Shown in pieces: positions 10,263 through 20,300 of a DNA stretch of 64,000 bases. How positions within the stretch are numbered: position 1 is the first letter of the stretch; each line of letters starts with the position of its first letter. A model generated the notes under the pieces. That model ran no database searches. It saw only the letters and a program-made list of their open reading frames with translations, and was not told where the DNA came from. The translations under genes and the position numbers were made by a program. The DNA comes from Planctomycetota bacterium (GTDB lineage Bacteria; Planctomycetota; Planctomycetia; Pirellulales; UBA1268). The stretch covers positions 1-64,000 of the forward strand of contig QWOQ01000011.1 in NCBI GenBank assembly GCA_003669585.1, read 5' to 3'.

Positions 10263-12113
10263 TCAGTTGACGATGATCGGATCGCGATGTGTTTCAGTAG
10301 AGAGTTGTTCATGATTTTCAAGCAAGTGATCGATGGCCCTCACAAACGCCGGCACATGTTCGTGACTCAAGACCGTGGTGGAAAGGTCTGCCGTTTTCAG
10401 CCTGCGAATCATGCGATCTCGGTAGGGAGCATCATCGATCATGCGGACGCCAAGGTCGACAAATTCATCGCCCGTGCGAGTGATCAATTCTCCGAGCCCG
10501 GCCCTGCCAAGCAGATAGGCTGTGGAGAGATTATAGAAGCGATTTCCAGCGAGCGTGACAATCGGTTTTCGAAGAGTGAGCAGATCCACTGCGGTGTTGT
10601 AGCCTCCAAACGGATGAGCATCTAATGCAAAATGAGAGTGCTCGAGCGACAGCATGTACTCCTCAAAATCGAGATTCGGCATGATGCGAACGCGATGTTC
10701 GCCGAGAATCGAATTGACCGCTCGCTGCAGCGGCAAATACCCGTTTCCCAGAATTGCACCGCCGGGAAAAAACTGAAAAATCATCGGGGTCTTTGCCCGG
10801 TCGGCGATCTTTCGCAGCAGATGCAAGTGATCGCCGTTAATTTTCTGTCCGCTCCATGTGCAGTTGGCAATGACTGGAGAGGGAGGGAGAGAGGGATATT
10901 TGAGGTTGTATTCCAGTGGTACAGGCGCCTGAGCACAGCCCGGAATCAGCACAAGTCGCTCCGAGTAATGTTCTAGAGCTCGGTCGATTGCTTCAGTTTC
11001 CCGACCGCCGATCCAGTAATCGATCTTCGAGCCAAACGTGCTGACCGGATGGCCGTAGTTGGTGACTTGAATCGGTGCGATTCGCATGTTCGCTAAAATG
11101 ATGCTTTCGATGCTCATGCCAATGTCGGGGTAATAGGCCATCGCAAAATCGTTGTCTTCGATGGCAGAAAGATCATCGGCGTTTTTCGAGGCGTCGTAAC
11201 TTCGGACTTCTTTGAAAATCGAGGTATCGAGATCCTTGCGGGCCTGCCCAAGATGCACCAGCACCAATTCGTGCTCTTTGGCGAGTGCTTGGAGAAATGG
11301 GAACTGCGAACGGTAGACGCTCTGCCGAGAAAACCACATCGATGTCAGTACGCCGATACGTTTTTTTTGGGGCGTATTTTTTATCGCTCGACTACACAGC
11401 GGAGTCGATTGAAACAACCGATTGATTCGCTGCTTGACGAGGTAGTCGCGTTCGTGATCGATGTAGGTCGCACCAAAATAAGCGTGGTGCGTAAAGGCAT
11501 TGATGCCGGCGAGTCGGTCATCTTCGTAGGCGACATGCTCCCGGAGATTGGCAAGCGTGGTGTCGTCGGCGCAACCGTTGCGATAGCTTTCTAAAAAACA
11601 AAAGAACCACTGGGTGGCAAGCGATGGACTGGTATTAAAGAGCAGGCGTCGGTCGACCTTCACCCGGTTATAAGCCGAATAGAGCGCCAGCAGTTTCGTA
11701 AAATTCCGCTGCTGTCCGAGCAGAATTCGAAGATAAGGATCGGTCGTTTTGAACTCGCTCATCGCAACGGTGTTTGCGATCACCGAGTTGAAATCGATGA
11801 AGCGGGCCATGAAGGCGTCGCCAAGAAGATAATCTTCCTGCGTGAAAAAGTAGAGAAAGTGTTTGACAAACGAGTTCAGAGCATGCGACGTAGGGGCATC
11901 GATTGCGTAATAAGTGACGCTTCGAAGATGCTCGAACACCTTCAGAAACTGTTCGCTCATCTTGTCAAAAGCTTTTTCTCGATACGCCTGATGGATCGCA
12001 TCGGCTGAGAACTCAAGCAGTGGATGAATGGCTTCAACAACCGGAGCATCAACGCAAGGAGCAGGCTCTTCGGTCGAAGGTGCGACAATGTTGCGAGGGC
12101 TTGATGCTGACAC
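10263..12113 (-). CDS. GT41-family glycosyltransferase (SPINDLY / HMW1C-like)
   Basis: About 616 aa from the GTG at 12113, which has GGGA 8 bases upstream; the frame is open to a TTG at 12176 (637 aa). The N-terminal 240 residues are alpha-helical in character but show no clear TPR repeats. The rest reads as the GT-B fold of family GT41: GVLTSMW opening the first Rossmann domain, the block PDIGMS...APIQV..YGHPVSTFGS near residues 329-355, and HPFGGYNTAVDLLTL near 500-514. The N-x3-D of that last motif (Asn506, Asp510) matches HMW1C-type cytoplasmic N-glycosyltransferases rather than the GGTTTxDALW loop of most O-GlcNAc transferases. The length also matches HMW1C (about 620 aa). No signal peptide, so cytoplasmic. 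HMW1C enzymes put hexose on Asn of N-x-S/T sequons of adhesins; the adjacent giant sequon-rich protein is the obvious candidate acceptor, by inference. O-GlcNAc transfer remains the alternative. Confidence 0.8.
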   Translation of the reverse strand: MSASSPRNIVAPSTEEPAPCVDAPVVEAIHPLLEFSADAIHQAYREKAFDKMSEQFLKVFEHLRSVTYYAIDAPTSHALNSFVKHFLYFFTQEDYLLGDAFMARFIDFNSVIANTVAMSEFKTTDPYLRILLGQQRNFTKLLALYSAYNRVKVDRRLLFNTSPSLATQWFFCFLESYRNGCADDTTLANLREHVAYEDDRLAGINAFTHHAYFGATYIDHERDYLVKQRINRLFQSTPLCSRAIKNTPQKKRIGVLTSMWFSRQSVYRSQFPFLQALAKEHELVLVHLGQARKDLDTSIFKEVRSYDASKNADDLSAIEDNDFAMAYYPDIGMSIESIILANMRIAPIQVTNYGHPVSTFGSKIDYWIGGRETEAIDRALEHYSERLVLIPGCAQAPVPLEYNLKYPSLPPSPVIANCTWSGQKINGDHLHLLRKIADRAKTPMIFQFFPGGAILGNGYLPLQRAVNSILGEHRVRIMPNLDFEEYMLSLEHSHFALDAHPFGGYNTAVDLLTLRKPIVTLAGNRFYNLSTAYLLGRAGLGELITRTGDEFVDLGVRMIDDAPYRDRMIRRLKTADLSTTVLSHEHVPAFVRAIDHLLENHEQLSTETHRDPIIVN

Positions 12114-12313
12114 GCGAGATATCCCAACGGTGAAAAAGATTGTGTGGCAGGATTCGAATCGATCGCAGCCTAGCAACCTAATCCTACATTACGTTCAAAC
12201 ACGCTCCTATTCCAGCCCCTGTCGTGGTGACGCAATCTCAGAATCGATTTCGGATCATGCGTTATGAGAGGCCAACCGTGTCAGAATCAGACGCAGATAC
12301 AAGCGAACCGGAG

Positions 12314-13597
12314 TTACCAGCGGCCTTCCAGTCCGAGCGTGAGACCTTGGAGCACCACACCGCCAGTGGCCGCGATGTCACCGGTGATCGCTGGAAGTGG
12401 AGGCGTTACCGCACCTCCCGACAGATTTTGAATGCTGAGGATATTCGTCGGTTGCACGATGCTCTCCAACCACAGTCCCATGTAGCCAAATCGGAAGTCG
12501 ATTGATTTCGTGAGAGCATAGACTCCGGTGAGCCCGACCTCTCCGACAAATGCGGCGGGAGTTGAGTTTGCCGCAACAGAGGCTTTGGCAAATGGATTGG
12601 TCGGGTCATATTGCCAGGTTGAATTCTGACTGGCGACATTAATATAGGCACCAGCCTTCACCAAGCCTTCCACGCGGAACCGGCCTCCGCGATCCCAGAG
12701 ATTGGAATCAACACCGATCTGAACTCCATAGAGATCGTTGATCGTATTGGTCGTATAGATGTCGCCACCCGGAATCGGAGGTTGGCCTCCAATCGTGTAG
12801 GAGTCTGTAATCGTCATGGATTCTCGCCATTCAATCCAGCGAAAGCCGGTCAGGAATTCGACCGATTCACCGTAACGCACTCGCCCGTTGACCTCGACCC
12901 CTTGCACAGCACTTCCCAGATTGACAGTGGCTTGATCGAGTGGGCCGACCGGAATGACACCATAAATTCCAGGCGGGGAGAGTGTATAGGCACCAGGTGC
13001 ATAAGGCAGCGAACGATTGGCATCGAAGTTGAACGCTCGGAAATAGTTTACCTCGATGGAATCGCCACAACTGTTTGTTCGAAAGAGAGAAAAGCGAGGG
13101 CCGGCTGCCGGTGGGCTATTGAGCTGGTTTGCATTCATCACCGTCGCACCCGCACCGGCTGCTTCGTTGAAGAGCGGTCGGCTGTAGGGAGCATTTCGCC
13201 ACAGCAGCAGGGCATCAACGCGTCCTGTCCAACATGCCTGTTCCTTGTCTCGGATTCGATTCACCAGGCCGCGTCCACGTTCGCGGTTGCAACGACTGCT
13301 ATTCTTAGAACCGCGACAGTGTGAGCAGTGATCTGGGCATGGCTGCGAGAACATGTCGGCAGCATCGACGAGCAGGCCTGTTGCTGAGTCTGCTATGGTC
13401 GGCTCTGAATCTCCAAAGTTATTTGGATCTGCAGATTCAGAAAATGCAAGATCTGTTTCGTTGCTTAGTGCAAGCGGGTTGGCAAGCACAGACGGCGGCA
13501 AGTCGGTTGCCTCGAAAGAAGAATCTCCCGCGAGCACGGCTCCAGGAAGAATCAAAAAAGTCAGCACAACCACACCATGCAAAGTTCGGTTCATCAT
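12314..13597 (-). CDS. BBP7-like outer-membrane beta-barrel protein
   Basis: A 427-aa exported protein. The N-terminus (MMNRTLHGVVVLTFLILPG) is a signal peptide ending near VLAG (residue 24). A short Cys cluster follows (C87, C91, C94, C103). From about residue 120 (WTGRVDALLLWRN) to the C-terminus the sequence alternates polar and aromatic/hydrophobic residues with phrases such as GFRWIEW, NDLYGVQIGVDSNLW, FRFGYMGLWLE and the terminal GLTLGLEGRW, typical of planctomycete BBP7 outer-membrane barrels. Start supported by AGGGGA 7 bases upstream. It is the first gene of the co-directional cluster with the GT41 enzyme, FkbM methyltransferase and giant adhesin; it could help anchor or export the surface protein, but nothing in the sequence proves that. 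Confidence 0.75.
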   Translation of the reverse strand: MMNRTLHGVVVLTFLILPGAVLAGDSSFEATDLPPSVLANPLALSNETDLAFSESADPNNFGDSEPTIADSATGLLVDAADMFSQPCPDHCSHCRGSKNSSRCNRERGRGLVNRIRDKEQACWTGRVDALLLWRNAPYSRPLFNEAAGAGATVMNANQLNSPPAAGPRFSLFRTNSCGDSIEVNYFRAFNFDANRSLPYAPGAYTLSPPGIYGVIPVGPLDQATVNLGSAVQGVEVNGRVRYGESVEFLTGFRWIEWRESMTITDSYTIGGQPPIPGGDIYTTNTINDLYGVQIGVDSNLWDRGGRFRVEGLVKAGAYINVASQNSTWQYDPTNPFAKASVAANSTPAAFVGEVGLTGVYALTKSIDFRFGYMGLWLESIVQPTNILSIQNLSGGAVTPPLPAITGDIAATGGVVLQGLTLGLEGRW

Positions 13598-14307
13598 CTA
13601 AAGTTCCCCTGTCGGAAGTATCGATCCGAATAGTTGAATCGGTCGTGCCGGTCGTATGTCGAGAGGGTTGTTCGCAGAGTTCCTGTCAGGCAAGATGCGT
13701 CGATCCGGCAAGATCCCAAAGTGAACGCATTCTCCTCCAGAATCTCTAAGTGCCGTGGATGTTTTGTTTCAGGTCTTCGCTCATCGACCAGCGTTTTCTA
13801 TGTTGCCAATGATGAGATGCCTCAACTCATTTTTTATTGATGCAGTCTGCTTTTAAAAATGTGTCGATAAACAATGGGACAAATCATTTAAAACGCCTCT
13901 GACTGTCTGTTATCCAACCGATGCAGTATCTCAAAACGGCTGAAAAACAGGTTTTTTGTCCGTTGAAAGGCAGATACCCATTCTTTGCCCTCTTCCGAGC
14001 CGGATGGTAGGCTCCCGGAGATGTTTTCGATGCTCGCGTTTGGAATGAAAAATTTTCATTCCAAACAACAGGTGAGATGTCGACTCCGTGTGCGAGTCTC
14101 ATCGAGTGCCTGATTGAATAGAACGGTTTTGGTTTTTGATCTTTGATGAGGGGAATTTTCGATTTCACCGGCAACTCAACTCCTGTGCCGTTGCAATCCT
14201 GAGTACGAAAACTATTCATCGCATGTCGTTTGAAAACAAAGAGCGTTTTTGTTTTGTGAATTGATTTTCTTAAGAACATTTTGGAATATCATCGAGGTTC
14301 ATTTTCA
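13598..14307. other. 710-bp divergent intergenic region between the two surface-protein loci
   Basis: No gene is supported. The region separates the minus-strand BBP7 cluster from the plus-strand giant protease gene and should hold promoters for both. A near-perfect 29-bp palindrome is at 14038-14066. An A/T-rich stretch runs from about 13790 to 13890. A 131-codon reverse frame (14279-13884) has no recognisable protein features. Confidence 0.5.
14038..14066. promoter_or_regulatory. 29-bp near-perfect palindrome, candidate operator or cruciform
   Basis: The arm GTTTGGAATGAAAA (14038-14051) is followed by a single A and its exact complement TTTTCATTCCAAAC (14053-14066). With a one-base centre it would not make a normal RNA hairpin loop, which favours a dimeric-protein operator or DNA cruciform. 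It lies about 240 bp upstream of the giant gene start and 440 bp upstream of the BBP7 gene, between divergent genes. Confidence 0.45.
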
Positions 14308-17300
14308 ATGTCCCCACGATCTTTTTTGTCAGTGGTTCGGGAAGTGTTTCATCGACGAGTCAGACGCAGTTCGCGGCCGCTTGTGCGGCGCCGCAATTTG
14401 AGTCACGTTGAAAATCTCGAGCCTCGCCGAGTGATGGCGTTCGATTTCGTGTCGGCATTTCCTAACGCAGGAGCGCTGATCACCGAAGGAGTCACCGAAC
14501 ACCAATCGCCGCAACAGATCACGATCAGATTCAGTCCGGGCGTAGAGATCGACCCCGCATCGCTCGGCGGTATTGTCGTCACTCGCAGCGGTGGAGCTCT
14601 TGATCCATTTGGAAACTCCAACGACATCGTCGTCACACCAGGCAGCATTACGGTCGACGATTTGCCGAATGAGAATCAAGTCATTGTTCGTTTTGCTGAA
14701 ACGCTCCCAGACGACAGCTATCGCATCACGATCAGCGGTGCGGGTGTTACGGGGCTCAAAACACTCGCACAAATCAATGGTGCCGTAACGGTGCCGGCAG
14801 AAAATTTTCGCAGTGGCGGCAGCTTCGAGCTGAATTTCAGACTCGATCTCGGGGCGCAGGTGGTGTCGGTGGTTCCGCAGCCGATTCTTCGAGCAAAGAC
14901 AATCACGCTGTCGAGTGTGCCAGCCGACGGAGATCTGCTTGAAGTCGCAGTTCGCGGCGGAAAGATGATTTTCGAGTTCGACAATAATACCGTCTCTCAA
15001 TCTGGAAATACTCGAGTTTCCACGACCAATCGCACCGTGAACCAGCTGGCTGGAGACATTGCCAATCTTCTGTATCCGTCTGGAATACCAGCGACGGCAT
15101 TCGGTTCCGAACTCGCCAGTGCCGTCGCAGCGAGTGCTGTCGTCACGGTGAATGGTGCAAATTTTACGCCCGTCATGAAATTCACTCGTAGTGGTGCGGT
15201 GCCGACGGTGAGTCCGGTTGCGATTGCCGACGGGCTTCTTCTCTCGCAACTGCGCGACAAAGTCATTGTCTATTTTAATCCCAACGATCCGCTTCAAAAA
15301 ACATCGGCAGAAAATACTCGCAACTACCAATTGATAGAGACCAATGCCAGCAGTGGTGGCGACGTGGCAGTCAACGTGCCGACGAGCGTTTCGTATGATG
15401 CGATTTCGGGTACAGCGGTGCTCACGTTTGCTGCGACTCTTGTTGATAACAAGCTCTATCGACTGCAAGTCGGAGGATCAACCGACAATAATGGAACCAT
15501 TCAAACAGCAATCAATATTGGATCAGTGTTCCTGCAGCCTGTTTCGGCGACTCCTGCGTTTTCAACCGCCGCATTTCTTGGCGACGGTTCTGAAGGAGTA
15601 AACGACGTCGATCTCTATAAGTTCAGCCTCACAGCACCTGGCACTATCACGATAACGATAACGCCGGAGGCTTCTTTGAATGCTGTCTTGCGGCTCTTCG
15701 ATTCCAGTGGAGCGGCGATCACTACTGGAGTCACGGTCTCAACCAATGGAGCAGGTGTTGTCGACACGCTCTCATACGCGGCTCCGGCAGGCACGTTCTA
15801 TGGAGGAGTGTCGAGCAGCGCTAATACCAACTATTCGGCGATTGACGGGACCGGCGCGACCGGAGGCCTTTCTCGCGGTGCGTACAAACTCGAGATCGCC
15901 TCGAACGTAAGCGTTCTCGCGAGTGATGAGAATTCCAGTTTTGACACTGCTACGTCTCTTGGAAAACTTGGTCTTGCCGGACAGGCCGTTACCGCCGCAA
16001 TCAACGTGCGTCCTGTTGTGCAGACACCAAACGGAACGCTTGGGTTTCCAACTCAACCGGGAACTATAGATGAGCCTGGGCATCGACAGATTGCGCCCGA
16101 CAGTGGAACGCACGGCGGTGGACCGTATGGAGTAAGCGACGCCTCAGCAATTTCGGTGGGTTATTACAATTTTAAAGACGTTTACGGAAGTGATCCACAG
16201 GGAAACATACTGCACAACGCGATCACTGAATCACAAAAACAACGAACCCGCGAGATTTATGAACTCATTAGTTATTACACCGGTGTTCGATATGTGGAAT
16301 CTGCAACAGGTGGAACCACAATCGTAACCGGCGATGTTCGCGCAGCCTCGCCAGGAATTCCTCCCACGGCGGTTGGAGGCATTGCCGGTGGTGGTTTGGC
16401 AATCATGAATTCCACGATTGATTGGGGAACGAGTGAGTTCGGCGGGGCTTGGTTTGGGGTGGCGTTTCATGAGATAGGTCACTCCGTTGGCCTTGCGCAT
16501 TCTTACGATGTGCCATCGATGATGGGGAAGGGGCTTCCGGCCGACGGAGTTTTTCCCGGAGATTACGACCTCGTTCATCTTTTGGGTCTCTATCCCAAAA
16601 CAGGTTCCGACATCGATCTCTATAAATTCACGCTTGAGAATTCAGGAAAACTTTCTGCGGAAACGATCGTCGCTCGGCCAAATACTGCTGTGGCAAGCGA
16701 ACTCGACACGGTTTTGACGCTCTATAAAGAAGACACTGTTACGCACGTTCGAACACTTGTGGCCCGCAACGACGACTATTACGGACGAGATTCATTCGTC
16801 GGGCTCGATCTGGCGTCGGGCGACTACTACCTTGCAGTCACGAGTACCGGCAATACAAATTTCAATCCCGAAATCGAGAATAGTGGATACGGTGGTCGGT
16901 CGGACGGCGTGTATGAATTGAAGTTGGGTTTTACGCCCTCGCCTGATGCGGCCAATACGATTGTCGATACGACCGGTGAGCCACTCGATGGCGATCGAGA
17001 CGGCCAAGCCGGAGGCTCATTCAATTTCTGGTTTGTGACGGCAAGCGCCGCCAATACGATTTACGTTGACAAGTTGTCGCCAAGCGTTGGATCAAACGGC
17101 TCGCTTTCAAATCCATATAACACGATCAACAGTGCTCTTGCGGCAGCGAGCGGTTCGACGCGGGTCATTCGCATTGTTGGCAATAGTGGCAATGCGGCAA
17201 CATTTTCCGACGATCAGGCATACCTCATTGGAACGGATCTTCAGGGACAGTCGCTTGCCGATGGTTCAACGTTCAATGTGCCCGTTGGCGTGACTGTGAT

Positions 17301-20300
17301 GATCGACGAAGGATCGCTCTTCAAACTGCGAGCATCTGTGATCGATGTTGGAAGCTCGTCACCGATTGTCTCCCGAGCGGGAGCATCCATTCAGGTGCTC
17401 GGAACGACCCAGAATCAGGTTCAATTCACGTCGTATCACAACGACCTTCTCGGCGGCAACACCGACGGTGTTGGCCCGACAGCCGTCGGAGGACAGTGGG
17501 GCGGAATCGTCCTACGAAAAGATTCCGATTCCAGTACGAAAAAACTTTTTCTAAATTCAATCAGTCAGGCAAAATTCACCTACGGTGGCGGCAATGTCTA
17601 TGTCGATTCGCAGTTGCAATCGTTCTCGCCGATCCATTTGGAGAGTACGCGGCCAACGCTGAGCTTCAACGAGATTGCCAATAGCGCAGGTGCTGCGATC
17701 TCGGCTGATCCCAACAGCTTTGAAGACAGCAATGGGCGCTACGGCCCCGAGATTCGCGGAAATCACATCGTCAACAACACCATCAACGGTCTGTTTGTTC
17801 GAATCCGAACGAATTTCGGAAGCCCAATCGACAAGCTCGACGTGTCGGCCAGATTCAAGAGCACCGACATCGTCTATGTGATTCAGGAAAACCTCGTGAT
17901 CAATGGCGGCGTTGGGGGATATATTCTGAATGCCACAACGGGAAATGTTGAAGCTCGCGCTACCGGACGACTCGTAGTTGATCCTGGCGTGGTTGTGAAA
18001 CTTCTGGGATCGAGAATTGAGCTTGAGCGAGGCACGGCGCAGCTTATTGCCGAAGGCACTCCGGAAAATCGTGTCATCTTTACGAGCCTTGGCGACAATC
18101 GATTTGGAGCCGGCGGCACATTCGATACCAACGGTAATCAGCCCGATCTTCGCACGGCTGGCGATTGGGGCGGCATTGTTATCAACGCCGGTTCAAGAGG
18201 AAGCATTGACAATGCCTACGTCGCATTCGGCGGCGGTCAGACTTCGATAGAGGGTGGATTTGATCAATTCAACGTCTTTGAAGTGAATCAGGGAGAACTG
18301 CGACTGGCCCATAGTCGTGTTGAAAATAACGCAGGAGGACTGGCATCATCGGATCGCACCGGTCGCGGATTCAATGCGTCGGCAACAATCTTTGCGCGTG
18401 GTGCGCAGCCTGTCGTTGTTGGCAACGACTTCCGCGACAACTTAGGGGCGTTGATAAGCATCAACGCGAATTCGCTCACCGATGTGCAACAAGGAGATCC
18501 CGGCCGCAGTAGCGGTGCGATCGATCGCGATGCGCAGTACGACGACAATGTCGGGCCGCTCGTGCGAGCGAATTTGCTCTCGTACACGATTGATTCGAGC
18601 AAGGTCGCAACTCTCAGCGTTACCAATAATGGCAGCGGTTATACCGCTGCGCCAACAGTCACGTTCAGCGCACCTGCTCTCGGAGGAACCAGAGCTACCG
18701 GTGTGGCTATCCTCGGAACCGCAGCGCAAGCCGGTCAGGTGATTGCGGTGATCGTCACCAATCCCGGTTTTGGATATCCCTCCGCACCAAGTGTCGTATT
18801 CACTCGGGCGATCGGCGCCACGACTGGAAGTGGTGCTGCGGCAATCGCCGCACTGGGAGTTCGAACTTCAGGTGGCGCGATTACTGGAGTGGTTGTGCGA
18901 GCCGAGGAAATTACTGTCGAAAGCGTCTGGGACGATATTGATATTGTGCACGTGCTAACCGGCGAGATCATCGTCGAGAATTTTCACACCTCAACCGGCA
19001 TTCGCCTGCTCAGTAGCACGACATCGAGTCTGGTTGTAAAGCTGCAAGGTGCAAACGCAGGCTTTACGGCGGCTGGCTATGGCGGCGACATTCTGGATCG
19101 CATCGGCGGCACTGTGCAGATTGTTGGTCAGCCAGGCTACCCGGTCGTGCTGACGTCTCTCAAAGACGATACGGTTGGTGCAAGTCTCGATCCACTTGGT
19201 GTACCAACCAAAGACACCAATAACGATGGTGCGAGCGTGGGGGGCGCTGGTGATTGGAGAAGCCTCAAATTCCTGCCGCTGTCAAACGATACGAATGTGA
19301 GAATCGTTGGAGAATCGGAAAAACCAAATACCGGAAAGATTGACTCTAATCAAACTCCTGGAACCGCACAGGTGCTCGGTGTTTTGGCTCCGAACTATGC
19401 AACGGGAACCAATTCGTGGGAGTCGGCGCAGAAAAAAGGTGGAGACGACAATCGTCGAATGGGGTTTGAAGTACACGGTTATGTTGCAGCGGATGACCCT
19501 ACGGACGTTGATGTCTATAGCGTCAGCGGTTATGCGGGATCTGAAGTCTGGATCGATATTGATAAGACAACGTCGTTGCTCGATACGATGGTGGAACTGC
19601 TTGACGCCGCAGGAACGGTGCTGGCAAGCTCGGCCGACTCACAGACGGATTCTCTTCTCACTGGATCCACTCTCGGGATTGCGCAAGTTCTTGAAAAAGA
19701 TGCATGGCGCAGCGGTGACTTCTATACCCAAAATCCAAAAGACGCCGGTATGCGGGTGATTCTGCCTGGAGTTGTTGGAACGCTGACGCAGTATTACGTG
19801 CGGATTCGCAGCCAGCCCAAGTACGACGCAACTACAACAGATGTACAGTACGAGGCGGATCTGCGCGATGCTACAAAAGTAAAAGCTGGTATGACCAGTG
19901 GGAAGTACGAACTGCGGATTCATTTGCAGCAGCGGGATGAAAAACCTGGTTCGACGGTTCGTTATGCCGATATTCGTTTTCCGACCGTCGGTATCGATGT
20001 TTACGGATTGCCTCGAAACTCGCAGCTCGTGGGCGAATCGGGAGAGTCAGCAGCCGACAATGGCGCGTTTGCTGGTGCGCAGGATCTCGGCAACCTGCTT
20101 CAGGCAGATCGCAACACACTGAGCGTAGCGGGAGCGCTTGCTTCATCGACCGATGTCGATTGGTTTTCATTTATTCTTAATTACGAACAAATTCAGGCTA
20201 TCGGTGGCGTCAATGCAGGCGGCAAGACGTGGGCTACAGTCTTCGACCTCGACTACGGAGATGGTTTCCGCGGTGACTATACGCTTTCGGTGTTCGACTA

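Noticed and set aside
13884..14279. 131-codon reverse frame in the divergent intergenic region
   Set aside because: Contains the palindrome, has no recognisable features, and sits where promoters are expected.
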